Source of the DNA: Platycnemis pennipes
Taxonomy: Eukaryota; Arthropoda; Insecta; Odonata; Platycnemididae
Direction: 5' to 3'
DNA: 64,000 nt
Assembly (NCBI GenBank): GCA_933228895.1
Contig: OW121851.1
Span: forward strand, 115,961,271-116,025,270
The stretch's first letter is position 1. Each line of letters opens with the position of its first letter. The notes beneath the pieces were generated by a model that saw nothing but the letters and a program-made list of their open reading frames with translations, was not told the DNA's origin and searched no databases. Below are positions 45,160 to 58,700 of this stretch, in pieces. The position numbers and the translations under genes were made by a program.

Positions 45160-45480
45160 TGTTCTCCCCACCCCCGCTCTCTCTCTCTCTCTCTCTCTCC
45201 TCTCCCCTCCCTTTATTCCTCCCTCCTTAATATATTGACTTTTACGTTCCCATTCGTTATTTGGATCCTTTTAAATTACCTGCTCCTCTTCCTGCCTTCC
45301 TTCCCGTTCCTTATCCCCTTCTTCTCTCATTTCCCACCCCAAATGCCCACACGCAGACTCGCATGCCGATTCCCACCACCACCTCCTCGTTGTTTTCCGT
45401 CGCCTCTTCCTCTCTTTTCCCACCTTCTCCCGCCTCCCTTTTCCCCCTCCCGCCCGCAAAATCCTCTCCTTTGAATGGCT
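45160..45480. repeat. Polypyrimidine tract with (CT)n microsatellite
   Basis: The plus strand is C/T-rich, with an uninterrupted (CT)n run of about 23 bp at 45177-45199. A G-rich stretch follows at about 45640-45730. Confidence 0.75.
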
Positions 45481-46150
45481 TTGCCTCAGAATTTATGAAT
45501 ATCCCGCGTCGTATATTAGGAGGCGGGCCTTGGGACGTGCGGCATGCTTTCGGATCATTTTCGCCATCTTTTGCGAATTCATTCCGTCTCGGCTGGTGTG
45601 CTTCTCGTGGAAGCGGTTGCGTCTGTTGCGTGTCTTTGTGTTTGGGGATGGGGGATGTTAGGGATGTGGTGGGAGGAGGGGTGTGGATCATGGGGGTTTT
45701 AAAAAGGGTGGCTCTGGAGGTTGTGGTCCTCCATCCCCCTCAATGTCTCCCACCCTAGGCGATGCCTCTTCATTCCGAACTCCCCCTTATAATCTTCCGC
45801 AAACTCCTCCCGTTTCCTTCACTGTCGACTTCTCAATCCCTCTCAATCTTCCCTCTCTCCCATTCCTTAACGACTTGTTACCATCTTTGTTCGACATGTG
45901 ATTTTTTTATGCGAGAGAGATTATGTACTTAGAAGTAATTTCTTAATTATTTTGCGTAATTGACGTCCTTGGATTTCGTCGATCATAAATACAGGAATTT
46001 CAAAACCTCTGCGAGTTTGGATATATGTTTTAAAATCTGTGTATGCAGATAAATTTTACGTGTCAATTGACGCAATATGACGTTAAATTACAATGGAGTA
46101 TCACCTTATGTTTTCAATGAATCTATTATATAATATCTGTGTTAACAGTG

Positions 46151-46354
46151 TTAACGGATATATAATATCCATCACTGCATTTTTAAACTCTAGTCAAGAA
46201 AATTTCAGCTCCCCTGAAAAATTAACGTGTTGTGGGCAGCTCTTCCTAACGGATGTTAACGGATTATAATATCCATCACTGCATTTTTAAACTCTAGTCA
46301 AGAAAATTTCAGCTCCCCTGAAAAATTAACGTGTTGTGGGCAGCACTTCCTAAC
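46151..46354. repeat. Recent tandem duplication, two ~100-bp units
   Basis: Unit 1 (46151-46250) and unit 2 (46256-46354) are nearly identical, differing by a 1-bp indel near the start and one substitution near the end (AGCTCTTCC against AGCACTTCC). Both start TTAACGGAT and end CTTCCTAAC. The junction carries an extra GGATG. Upstream AT-rich inverted repeats (46128-46170, around GTTAAC) may have promoted the duplication. Confidence 0.9.
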
Positions 46355-47401
46355 ATCTGACGGACCTCTCTGCTTCTGCTGGTGCTCTGGTGGAATGCTT
46401 TTCAAATTATTTATAATTCTCTAAAAGAAAGGGATAATTATGTCGTAAGATTCGTAATACGTGCATTCACATTTGTCAATGGCACGTTCTGACCTAAGTA
46501 TGGGGTATTGCAATTATGGCTTCTCATGTTGCAATCAACGTTCCCCTGTAGATAGTAAATTCTTGATCCCATTCGATTTCTTCGTTTGCCATTCAGCCGT
46601 CACCATTGCGTGCGTTTTGAACATCGTCTAAAGGTAAAGCCTATGTGGGGGATATGAATGAATTTGTTCCAAATATATATGTTAGATGTATGCCGGATAC
46701 AGTTATGAATAATTTAAACTGGTGAATCGTAGTTATAAAATCGAAATAGTAAACCAGTATTTGTGGTTATATATTCAGATAAAGTGCTAGGAAATTTGCG
46801 TGAGTATTATATATAGTACCTAATTCTACTTTAATGCAATGAATATCATCTAATTACTCTTTACCCGTAAGTCGTTAGCTTTTCGATCGTTTTCATCCCA
46901 ATTTTTACAACGTCAGATTATATCTATTACGAAGCCTTATTATTATTCTCCTTTGTCAATTATAAATGTTATCCATTGTCCTGGTGGCTAGATTGCTTCC
47001 CATCATGAGGCCCAGAATTTGAATCCTATTAAACAGTTTTTTTTCGATAGAATAGTGATTCCTGTACCAGTTCTGAGTGGAGAGCACTCTAAGTGTACTA
47101 CTCTGCACTTCGAATGAAACTAAATCTTGAATGAAAATCAAATTGTCGATCCCATGGTGCCCTGCTTTAAGAGTCACCTTAGAATGACGCTGGGTTACTC
47201 TCCACCGTTTCTGCATTCCGTATGAATATTATCTACTCCTCCCACCTATCTGAATTGGCGCAAATGACCTCAAAGGTTAGTCTTCTTGCCCGAATGTTTA
47301 TGTTTGTTGACCTTTTCCTATGCAGATTTTCCATTTTCTATTGCATTTGTCATCTGAGTCCTCGTCTAACCATGACTACAAACAACCACCGCTCCACATC
47401 C

Positions 47402-47695
47402 TTAAGACCCCGTTTTCCTAAGCGATAAAGTATCTAGCTCCCGCATAAGCGTGGCGCCGGCTTGTCGGTTGCGAACCCTAGATTTGAAAATAACTGGCTT
47501 TTGGGAGCAAGGACGATTTACTTGTTCCCATGTGATATTCTCGCGGTCCTCTTGCGCATGCGTCCTAACTTTCGGTGCACTTTTTTTTTCCAGATCGCGT
47601 AATTTCTCCGCTAATGATCCAGTCTCCGCTTCAAGACCGATAAATAGATGTGGGAGCGGAGTGCTAAGATTACTAGAGATTGCTCGGAAGTTCAA
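47402..47695 (-). other. Unrecognised open frame with coiled-coil-like start
   Basis: This 97-codon minus frame includes ETGSLAEKLRDLEKK, then a charged stretch ending ENITWEQ, which has a more protein-like composition than most frames here. I recognise no domain. There is an overlapping plus-strand frame of similar size, so chance is quite possible. It could be an exon or part of an old mobile element. Confidence 0.12.
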
Positions 47696-47959
47696 AGTGA
47701 CATCCTGTTAGCAGTTGCCTTGCTCGAAAATTGCAATTTCGTAGGATGTTATCAGATGCCGAGGTCTAACCCTCTCGAGAGAATTTGGTCCAGATCGTGC
47801 TTGTAATGTTTAGAGGTGTGTCAACGGCGTAGGCCATTAGCGGGAAGGCGGTGGCTGGAGTTAGGGGTTAGTGGTGTTAAACCTTTGGAGTCGAAAAGGG
47901 GACATGAGAGGGCAATAGAAAAACGCGGCATCCGTGCTAACTCCTGTCGCGGCTGATTA

Positions 47960-50900
47960 AGTTATATATCAGGATATACATACTTTTATTGAGGATCAAT
48001 ATTAATTTTCCTTCCCCTGTCGCACGCGTTTAGTGATCAGAGTGAGTCTTATTTCCTCTAAATTCTTCCGACCAGGTGTTGGATTTCGCCGTAGTAGAAC
48101 GGTTCCATTAAATAAATCGCCACTGTGCTGAGATGCTTATACACCATAAAGTATTAGTATATGCATAGTTGTACGGAGATAACAGAATTGTCTGTTTTCA
48201 GAAAATGATAATACAAAATCCAATGCGTCTCCAACCAATGAGAATCTTAAATATAGCGCAATAATGACTTTTCGAATAGTGTTCAGTAATATTGAACTTG
48301 GCGACATTAATGCGGATAGTAAAGAAGAAATAAAATGTTATCATTGCATTTCACTCTAATTTTCATCTCAAGTGTTCTTCCTTTTATCATAAATCTACTG
48401 ATTTAGGCATTTGGGAATTCTTGAGTAATAAGCATGGTTTCAGTACAGCATGAGGTATTTTGAAGATTTTAATTTTTTTAAGTGTGGTGACTACCCCATT
48501 CGCTCTCTTTTGTGATTCATTTTTACAAAATAGCTCACTATTCTAGTCTTCAGGGTAAATGGTAACCTACCTTCGTTGCAGGAGGCTGTCACTAGTGGAT
48601 CTTGATCCTCATTGTTATAATTGTCCTTTTTATTTTTCATTTAATCAATTTTGATTATTTATATTCCTTTGCGAAATTTATTCCCGCTCATAATACTTGT
48701 TTTTCAAAAACTTACAGATACAAGTGACTTCGGCGCAGATATGTATCCGCCCAAGCCTTTTATTTTCATGACAGATAGAATATATTGCTGAGGCATATGA
48801 TTATCCTTGAAATAAACCTTAATGTTTTGTATCTTTCGTTTTGTCTCTTTGAAAACCGATGTGCATAATACTGAGTTTAATCATTTTTTAAACGTCGTTC
48901 AGCGTCAATAGTTTGATGAAATTTTCAAATGACTATTCCTTTTCGTAAATGCCATAACTTAAATGATACAGCTTGCATCTTCGAGTTTCTGCGTTGCAAA
49001 ATATCAGGGGATAAATAAATGTCAAAATTTTCTGTCTCACCTACGTGAAAATCCGTTATGAATGCTACTTGTCAAGAATAGTTTGCGAAGGGAATTGAAT
49101 CCGGTTTCATTCCTTTGCGTCATCTTCATGCATGATCTCATTTTATTTTTTACTTAGTTTATTTACCCCTTGCGGGATCCATACATGTTTATTTTACTCA
49201 AATCATAATCAGTTATTGACTATGGTAGGTACCTTTATGACCCAGTTAATGCTTGGAGCATCTTGTTGCCTTTTGAAATGAAATGAACCCTGCTGCGCGA
49301 AACTAGTATCAAGTTTTTGATTTATTGTTTGAAGTTGAGGTTAATTGAAGTAAAGAATTTTAATTAAATCTCTTGATTGAGAATTTTAAGCTTGCTTACG
49401 AGCGAGAAAACTTCTTTATAATTTCTTGGTGATCATAAAATTTAATTCAGAAACTACTTTTTTTTGATGTCATGATTTGTTTGTTATAATTATAATTTCG
49501 TCAGGTATTGCTCATATCTTTTGGAAGATTCTTAAAAGATTGAAATGGCATGTTTTATGTCTATTAAATTAATTTTCCATTCTCCTCATTAAAAAAATGA
49601 AATTTTCCTTTTTTATTGAACTTGGTAAATATCAAGATGACTGTCACCATGCTTGTTAAATTTGATGTTATTTCTGTTTCATGGAAACCGCGCCGTATCG
49701 CAGTCTTTCTCTCTCTCTCTTCTCCCCCTTCCTCTCATTGCTTTCTCGTCTCTCAGTCTCCGGTGCAAATACGCAGAACGAATAAATACATTAATGTGTG
49801 AAATGTTGAAATTTTCTACCGGTTGCGTGATACCGCAAAAATTTCCATCTGGAATCCTGCTTTGCATTACCAAATATTTGCTTCATAATGTTAATGCATA
49901 TTTTTCACTCGCTTTCCTCCTTCTCTTTATAGGCCATTAAACGCTTGGGACATGACCAGAGGAGTGCCATATCAATTCAGGTGAAGCAGTTCCGTTGAGT
50001 CGCCATAAATAAGAGACTTGGTACGTAAATTTCCGTTGCCGTGTGAGCTGGCCTAAACGGTTCGATTTAGTGAATGCTCTTTGTCCAATTTTTTTAATTA
50101 CCGGAGGACTTTATTTGCTACTGTGTCTTTTTAGATGCATATAAACTTGTATTTTAGAATTTATTTGATGTCAATTGTGTGCGTGGTAAGACGTGAAGGC
50201 AGTTGTTCTGCATTATGCCAGTGGAGAATAACACTTTCACTGATGTGGAAAATTTTTGTCACCTAAATTAATTTTTAAGAGAGGGACCAACCATTTTCCA
50301 GCCGATATCTTATTCCCTCATAAATGTTTCTGCAGTAAAAAGCAGTGAATGACGGTGGATATCACATAAATTTTCCAACCTACATCGTGGCCGCACTGAA
50401 ATGTCCACCTATTAGTGAACAGATTTTATATGAGCTATAGCTTGTATATGAAACCCTCTCAAAAGGGTAAAAAAGGTTATTACTTATTAATCCTTTCCTA
50501 TGTGTTAATGCTCCCATAAAAAGATTTGGTGGATGAAATGTGATTAATGTGGCATAACTCGCGCTTCGTTCGCGGAAAAGTATTGTCAAAGGTCATTTGC
50601 CTTTGTTGGGAGGTTATTTTTAGCATTTGTTTCAAAATAATATCCTTCAGTCCCCATTTGCGGTGTTGTCGTGGGTGTGCCAGCTTGTTACCTTCGAGGG
50701 AACGAAAATTCCGGCAATTCTTTGATAGAGCATTCTTTTTGTGAAGCATTTGCTTTATCGCAATAGTTTACCTTAGACAGAAACCACACGCCGTGTTGCC
50801 ACGGAATGCTAGTGTCGTGAGTGAGTGACTGAATGTCCTAGTCCTGAGTGTGGTCGTTTATCTTCATATTAAAAATTTGCATTAGTTTTGTATTGCTGCT

Positions 50901-52230
50901 AGCAGTACAATTTTTCATCACAACATGTGCACATTTGAATACATTGGCACTGTTCTGAATTATCTTTAATCCTTTCCCTCGAAATCAACCTCCTATAATC
51001 CTATGTGATGAATGAATCATCAAAAGAGAAATCACAAAATGCATTTATTCATGTGTTGCGAGTAAGAAGTACTGGCAATGAATACTTGGCCATATCTGAT
51101 AGAGGTTGCGAGCTTACTCCCTACCACATTTCTGCTATTCTTTATCAAAGCCTGTTTTGAGTGGGCATCAGTAATTCCTACTGCTCTTAATATCCTCTGC
51201 GTCTCGTTTTGCCTTCTATCATCTCTGCTCTCTCCTTATTCCGCTTGCGAAACTTACATATTTAGGGCGAATTTTTTAATATCTAAACCCTTATTACATT
51301 AACCGCAAAATGTAATGGATCGTGTAAATCCGATTGTTTCTCAATGAGGAGTATGTTTGCATTCTTTTTTCATTTTATTTTTAATTTGAGCCTCATATCA
51401 CTCCAGATTATGAGACGATCTTGTTGTAAAAATATTTTTTTTTCGTATCTTTTAACTGATGTATTTAACACGGAATTTTAATGCATGTGGCAGCTGCTGA
51501 AGAGGAATAGATCTGTTCTCGCTTCGCTGTACTGGTTGTTTTTTCCAGTTCAGTCCAAATCCTTGTAACGATTGAGGAAGATAAAAAATGCCACAGCAGA
51601 ATGGTCGTTAAAAATATTGCGATTGACCTTAACCTTATATAAAAATGGGGATCTGATTCTCCAATGGCATATTGGTTTGTATTTGTTATTATACAAAAAA
51701 GGCTCTCATGAATTATTGCTCTACGATTGCCAATATATTTGTGGATCTTGTATTTTGTCCATTCGTTTTTTTTGCTCTTGAAAATATCTTTTTTAAAATG
51801 AGTTGTAAATGATTTTTAGTGGGCATTAATGTTAACTTTAATTAATTAGCAGATTTTAAGCGATGGACATCAATTTTTTGAATCCCTATGGGGATCATGA
51901 TTACACGAACTTGACAGTGTTACTCTTATACCACTCTCACCGCTGTGGTGCGAACTTTCCACTAAGTATTCGTGAGGAAATTCCCCTCCAGCAATATTAT
52001 TTCCGCTTCCAGCCATAAGAAATATCGTTGTACTCAAAGGGATGATATGCATATGTTGCAGGCGGCTTTTGGAGTCTCAAGTATCGAAAATCGAAGATTT
52101 ATTCAGCGGTGAACAGATGAACTTCTTCTGAAAACCTGTTGGTTGTCTACTTCATTGTGTTCATTGGGCGCCCGCATTAACCCGACCTTCTCGTAAAACC
52201 GTGAATACTATTAAAACCTGTCCCATCTCC
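47960..52230. other. AT-rich DNA with no recognisable feature
   Basis: Long AT-rich stretch; only a short (CT)-rich run at about 49705-49740. No gene, RNA gene or paired repeat could be supported on either strand. Confidence 0.4.
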
Positions 52231-52289
52231 CCAGGCTGTGATTGTGCTGGTGTGGTCAGGTTAAAAAAAAAAACACCGCCGTCCTCCCT

Positions 52290-53520
52290 CGTGGATGGTG
52301 GGGAGGTCACCACCGTCCCGCGGAGCCTTTAACAAGTGCTCTCGGATGCCCTCTGCGGAGAACGACCTTCACCTTCACCCCTTTCGGCCCCCGCCCAATT
52401 GTCCCAATAACCCATTGGCCCTCTCCCCTTCCCCTCCGGGCGCACGTCCAATTCCTGCGGAGTCGGAGGGAGGAAAAAAAAAGAACTCGGGAAGGTCGGG
52501 ACGGGACCGGAATGGGCGAGGCGGCACCCAGTCCCCGTTTTTTCCTCCCGTGGTGTTGAGTATCAACCAGACAGCCCTACCGAACGCTAATTCGACTCCT
52601 TGTTTGCAACTCCTCCCTCCCCACTGCCAGCTCTGAAATCTATTCCCGCACCCTCCTTTCTCTTCCTTCTCTTTTTTTTCGCATTGCTACCCTCGCCCCA
52701 TTCCGAGCTCTCGAAAACCCTGCCCTAACCCTTTCCGTCCCACTCCCTAAGGCCCTTCGCCCACCTCATTCTCCCTTACTCACACCAGCCTCCATCCCCA
52801 CCCCAAACTCCACCCACTCTCTCTCCTCCTCCGGTGCCCGGATGCTCATTTTATTTTCGTCCCGGCTACGCGGCCCATTCCCCCATCTCGCCCTTCGTCG
52901 TGTTTTTTTCCGCTCTTCTTTTTTTTTACTCAAGTCTGCCGCCCCGCCCCCTTCCTATCCCACGCCCGCCGCAGAACCAAGCCCGGCTCCGCCCCTCCTT
53001 TCTCCCTCCGCTTCTTCCCGCAGCCACCAACACCACCGCAGTCCGGCCCTCTCCGCTCTCACGCCGAAGGAATAAAAAAAATAATAAAAAAGGAATAAAA
53101 GGGGAGGAGGGCAAAGGGGAGAAGTTGGGGGTGGGTGGACTCCCCCGAAAAACCCGAAAATCGTCCCTGCCGACAGAACGGCTGCTCTTTCGGGCTAGCT
53201 TCTCTCTGGATCAACAAGTGATTCTTCTTTCGTCGCTCTTTTTCCCTCCCCCGGACTACCCTCCGCCCCCAGCCCTCACCACCACGCCCTCTCAGTAGAG
53301 TCCCCTCCCTCCCCCCCGTGTGGATCTCTCTCTTTCCCTTATTACCCCCTGTAACCCCTGCTACGACCGCAGAACTCCAGCCCTTCCGTTTATCTCAAAT
53401 CTCCGGATTTTTCCCTCCACCCTCGCTCGCCGTTTTATATCTCTCTCTCGCCCTTGCTCTGCCGCCCAACTCCTCGGCTCTCATTCGCTCCTCCCGGCCG
53501 AATATTTACGCGGCCGCTTG
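52290..53520. other. GC-rich, mostly pyrimidine-biased block
   Basis: GC-rich sequence with C/T-dominated plus strand from about 52620 to 53500 and an A-rich interruption near 53065-53110. Open frames on both strands are compositional (proline/serine-rich). It is one of the largest GC-rich blocks in the window and a candidate CpG-type regulatory region, but nothing specific is seen. Confidence 0.35.
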
Positions 53521-53539
53521 ATCCCTGTTCATCCCCGCT

Positions 53540-54500
53540 ATCATTGCACCTTATTGATTTCATTCCACCCGTTGCTGCATTTAACCCGTCAATTAATGCC
53601 AATATAAACATCTTATTTTATGTTTTGCCATAGATTTATTGTGTTAGCGATTAAGTTGCAGTACTGACACACATGATTCTCGGTGCAACCTCATAGTTTT
53701 ACTTGCATTGATTGCATTTTATTCATTTACCACGGTTCTTATTCTTTCCTTCTAAGAAAAAGAATTGTTGTTGCATTTCAATGCAAAAAGTTGCATTTCC
53801 ATTGTCCATATTCCCTGGCTTGTAGCGCTGCAATTTATTTTTAAAATTATAGTTTAGTTTCTTGATGAATTTTCCGTTTGACTTGACTGTTAATTTATCA
53901 ACCTTTGTATCTCCCGTTTCTTTTAAAATTGGCACGTTTTATCTGAGTTGTCCGTTTTTTGTTAATAGTTTAATAATAAAACTAATGCTATTTCTGGATA
54001 TTCATATTATATCTCAAATATTATTCTGATGCTCTATATTCCTTGAAAGTCATATTATCCAAGATGTTATCTTTTTAAGCATCATACGCTTTGTTATCTC
54101 TTTAACGATTGTACAACTCTTACTTCGTCATCTCATTCTGCAATAAAGTTATTTTTCTGATAGGTTCAATTCTGTTCAGATCAAAATTTCTCAGTTCCTT
54201 ACTGTTTTATTCACCTTTCATGTGTACCTATTATTCCTAACCTCACGTGCTACTTTGTCATTCAAATATGTTTCTCATTTCTTTACTTGCTCGATTAAGT
54301 CAAGAGATTTAGTTGTAAACCACTCCAGGGGTGGAGGTTGCTCTCCTATCTTGTCACGTTCCGTCGCCCTTCTGCATTTTAAGAAGACTCCGCTTTCCTC
54401 TCCCAGGGATTTCTTTTACTCTTACTGTCCCTCATTTTTGATGGTGATACACTTCCTCAGTCCTTGGTCTTTTCGCTGCGGCGCCATCCTTTCGGGATTT
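53540..54500. other. AT-rich DNA with no recognisable feature
   Basis: No gene or repeat structure noticed. Confidence 0.4.
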
Positions 54501-55470
54501 TATTTCGGAAAATTTTTCTGAAAATATATAATTTTTTGAGGGGGTGTGGGATGGGTGTGTCGCCTCTCGAGAGTGTTTGGAGAAGTAGAAGTGACTTCCG
54601 CATCCCTTTTGCCCGTCAGACCTCCCTTCGCTTCATTTCATACCCGTGCACCCGATGCTCTTTTCCCTTTTGTCCCACCCCCCTCTCTCCAACTCCATCT
54701 CTCTCTCTCCCTTTCATCGTCTCCGCGTGGAACATTTTCTACCTCCCGCATCTTTTCCCGTTTCCCTTTTCCGGAATCGTTCCGATTGCTTTTTTTTTTT
54801 TTTTAAACTTTATCCCCCCCCTCCCCGGGAGCGAGGATCATTCCGGGCGCGTGTAAAACTGGTCTAAAATCCATCGGAGAGAAAGTATTTCGGCGCTTTT
54901 TTGTTCACGTGCTGGATTTTCGTGTGGTATTTTTTTCCATCCGTCTCCCTCTTCCAATACCGGAGAATTCCCGGAGTTTTATGTGGAACTTTTTCTTCTA
55001 AATTCTTTTTGCGTCGCTAAATTTTTTTCAAATCGTCTTTCCTCCCTCGTTTTCGCCTTGCTTGTTGTGGCTCGCACTGTATCTCGCTCGACGGTTTCTC
55101 TAGCCTTTTTGAGATCGTGCGGCTTCTCCCATCGTCATCTCCCATCCCAGCACCCGCATGTTTCCATCTCTTTTCCCCTTCAGTATTCACTCTTTATGTT
55201 CACGTTTTTTTCGTTGAGGAGAGGGGTAAGTATTTTTTATTTTACTCGTAGTATTTTTCTCCTGAGTGATTTTTTGGTGAGTTCGCCTTGCATTGGTGTA
55301 TGCCCGTGTATTTTTTGCGTTATTTTTTTTGATATTTTACTTTTTTTCCTCGTCGCGAGCGCTCGCCCCTCTTTTCCACGGGTGAATCAAACGCCAGGGA
55401 GCGCCTCGTTCCTTCCCGCGGCACCCTTTCCTCACTTCCCGCCGGCCGCGCGCTCCGCTTTTCGCTGCCG

Positions 55471-55550
55471 TCTTTTGACTCCCGCCGTTTTTCTTTTGTT
55501 TCTCGCCGCTTTCTTTTGTTTCCCGCCGCCTCCTTTTGTTTTACCGCCCT
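55471..55550. repeat. 20-bp tandem repeat, four units
   Basis: Four consecutive 20-bp units (55471, 55491, 55511, 55531) share the pattern T(T/C)(C/T)TTTTG followed by (T/A)(T/C)T and C(C/T)GCCG, with several substitutions. The array lies in a GC-rich C/T-biased block (55360-55740). The long plus frame across it is compositional. Confidence 0.8.
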
Positions 55551-55789
55551 CCCGTCCCCGCGCCCGGCCGCGGGTGCGTTGCTGGTCGGTCTTCCGCTCC
55601 GCGCTTTATTCCTCCGCACCCTTTTTTCGGCGTGGTGTCGCGAAGAACCCCTCCACCCCACTCCATCCTTTCCCCCGACTCACATTCCGAACCCCGGCCT
55701 CTTAATATCACTCGCTCGCTCGCTCTCTCTTCGCTTCCCATTACGAGAACCATGTTAATACTTTTGAAATTTGCGAAGATGTAGCGAAA

Positions 55790-58700
55790 GATAGAGTAAG
55801 CGATGCTAGCTTTTCAAAATATAAGGAAGAAGCTTTGGGTCTGATTCTTATAATCTACGTCTACCTATTATAAGTAGTTGATAACTCCATCGCTGTTGCA
55901 TTTTTCTGAGCGTGGAGAAGTTATTTATGTACAGCTGTATAAAGTCGAGTTTTGAAGCCATCCCACGTGATGAATATTACAGACGGTGTTATTTGGGAGT
56001 ATGTTAGGTAAGCGCAGAAGAAGGAAGAGAGGAATATGTCCTCAAGAATTACAAGAAATGGATAAGAGAAAACTTGCCTGCAGGTATTGGTAGTATCTGA
56101 CCAAAACTATCTTTAGAGGTACGAATGTCGGTTGATTGCTTATCACGATGATTAAGCCTCATCCTAAGATATTGAATTAGAAATACATTTTAAAATTGAT
56201 TACATTAATTATGTGGGGGAAACCTTTCACTGGGCGATTCGGCAGCACCTTCGCGGTTCCAGTTAGGAATGTGGCTTATTCGTTATGGGCAAAAACCGCT
56301 ATGAATATATCGTATTTATAAGAAAGGTGATTTAACAAATGAAATATACATCGATTTGTGAGAAAATTCTGTGGAAGCAGAAGTAAAGTGAACCAGAATG
56401 GCGCACGTGCTATAAACCCCTTCTCTTTCCCTCCCACTTTTGCTACCCTTTCATACCCTTTTAATCTCCACCGCCGTTTCCCTCCGGGCTCGCCGAGGGA
56501 AAAGGGTGCCATGGATTATTTTTCGCATCCCCACTCATTCGCAAATCCCGTGTGCTGAGCGAGTGTGGGCTTGATGCTTTTCTTGAGCGAATCCATAAAC
56601 GTTTAACGAGATGCGAGTAGGGTTGAAGCTTGAGCGATATCCGTTTCCCTTCAAGTGCTTATGCGAGTGTCTTCCTCGGTCAGTCTTGCGTTTCTAAGAA
56701 GATGACCCAGTCCTCACTCTCATGTTCCTCGATCTCGGCTGTGTAATCATCTACGCGTACTTTGCTTCACTCTAAAGTCGACAATTTCGAAAAAAATATA
56801 CTTTCTTTCCCCTCCGCCATTCAGTCAGTATTGTCACTTCTTGCAGCTGTCTTTATTTTAGGGTTTTGTTTTTTTATATCAATTATATCTAGCACATTTC
56901 TTTAATTATCGGGTGGAAACTATTCTCAGTATCTTCTTATGGGTTAGAATACTTTTTCTTCACACATTGAGTTTAATACCTGTTTACCGTCGTAATGACT
57001 TACCTTAGTACCATTTCTTATGGTTCAAAATGTGATTATAATCTTGAGTGAGTAATAACATCGAACGCAAGTTTTAAAGAAAATTTTAATGTGTTTCTAA
57101 ACGATTGGTAGGTAATCCCAATCGTTCAGCTGCCTCCTTAGGAAAGCGGTAGCAAAAACATAAGTGATTGCTGTCGGGAAAACCTTATCTAATGATTTAT
57201 CCGATGAGAAATGGTAATTTTTTTTTGAATTAGGATTAGTTTCATCCTTGACTTAGTCTAAATATCTATACTTAATCAATTAATAAAAGTTTTCCTTTAA
57301 TGTTGCAATTTTTTATTTACGAAGAATATGCACGGGCGAAACATAAGCTGGTGGTAACATTCCTTGGACAGTGGGATCGAAATTATACAATGCGAATTTA
57401 GCTTTCCAGTATAAGTTTGTAGAGAGAATAGAAGCAGGTAAATATCGACGGATGAAGTAGGCATATAGGTGATGGGGTATCTCATTCTCAGTGACATATT
57501 TGTAAAATATTTTGATCACAATCAAGAATATAGGTACTTTTATCTTCCCAAATAAATGAGATTAATTTGGTTTGAGATTTTCAGCAAAATAAAATGATTA
57601 CATCGGTTTTCTTATCATAGGTCAGTAATATTGATAAAATCGGTGACAATAAGGATAACTTACCTAAGTGGTTGTTCTCCTATTTTTATTTCCCAATATC
57701 ATTATAGTGATCAAGTTTATATGCCAAATCCAGTACGGCTCTTTATGTGTGTCCCTGCTTCAATAATGTCTCGTTACTTTACTATCAGTGTGTTTAGAAA
57801 GCGGTTGCCGAAACTCCTTGTCACAAAAAACACATCACATAAACTTGGTATGTAGTTTATGCAAAGTTAGCTAGAACTTTAAATCCAGAAAAGTGCCTCA
57901 GTTAGTTTGAAGCATGGAAAATATTTTACCCGAATTTATTAAGCTGGGCCTTAATGATACATTGAGGATACCGAGTGTGAATTAAGGTTGCTATTTTATA
58001 AAAATAAAACGTCCCTTGACCTGAGAGTTGAAAAAGCCTTATTTGAATGACAAAGATAGAATGCTTGGAAAGACACATTTTTCGTTATCGCACGCGTTGG
58101 ACGTGTTTTGTGCCGATAGCAAGATGCCCATGGCCCTGGAAATATTTGGCCATTAGTTTTCTGTGCCCTTCGTTTGCGTCATTTGTTCTTTCATAAAGTT
58201 GCAAACTCTTTGAATGACTGATTATTATTCGCGACTATCAGGACCGAGAATCATGTATCTAACTCTTCGGATTTCTGTGTGCGGAATGTTTTTAAGAAGG
58301 CTTAATTGGCATCCGTCTGTGGGTCGTTATCTCCGCGTGTCAAACGCAGGGAACTCCTTTTCTTATCTCCAGTCGCCTCTCCCAGAAATTCACCTTCGCG
58401 CCCTTTTCCCCTCAATTGTTCCGCTCAGCGTCATCGCTTCTTCGTTCTCTCCCAACCCCTTTGCGACCACCCCGTCGCTGATATCCCCTTCCGGTGCCAT
58501 TTGTGAGCGGCGCAGTCAATCCCTTTTCGCGAGACGTCATGTAGTGACGACGATAGGGCCAAGTTTATCGTCTTCCCCGCCGCCGATCGAGGGAGTCTCT
58601 CCTTCGAAGTTTCTGGGAAAATTAGTTCCGAGCGATCGACGTGGGTCTTATATCTGTCACCCTCGGAGAATATATGTCATTCTCATTACTCATTAATGAG

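Noticed and set aside
54983..55705. Longest open frame in the window (240 codons, plus strand)
   Set aside because: It runs through C/T-rich and tandem-repeat DNA; the product is serine/phenylalanine/proline-rich with no domain and overlapping open frames exist in other registers.
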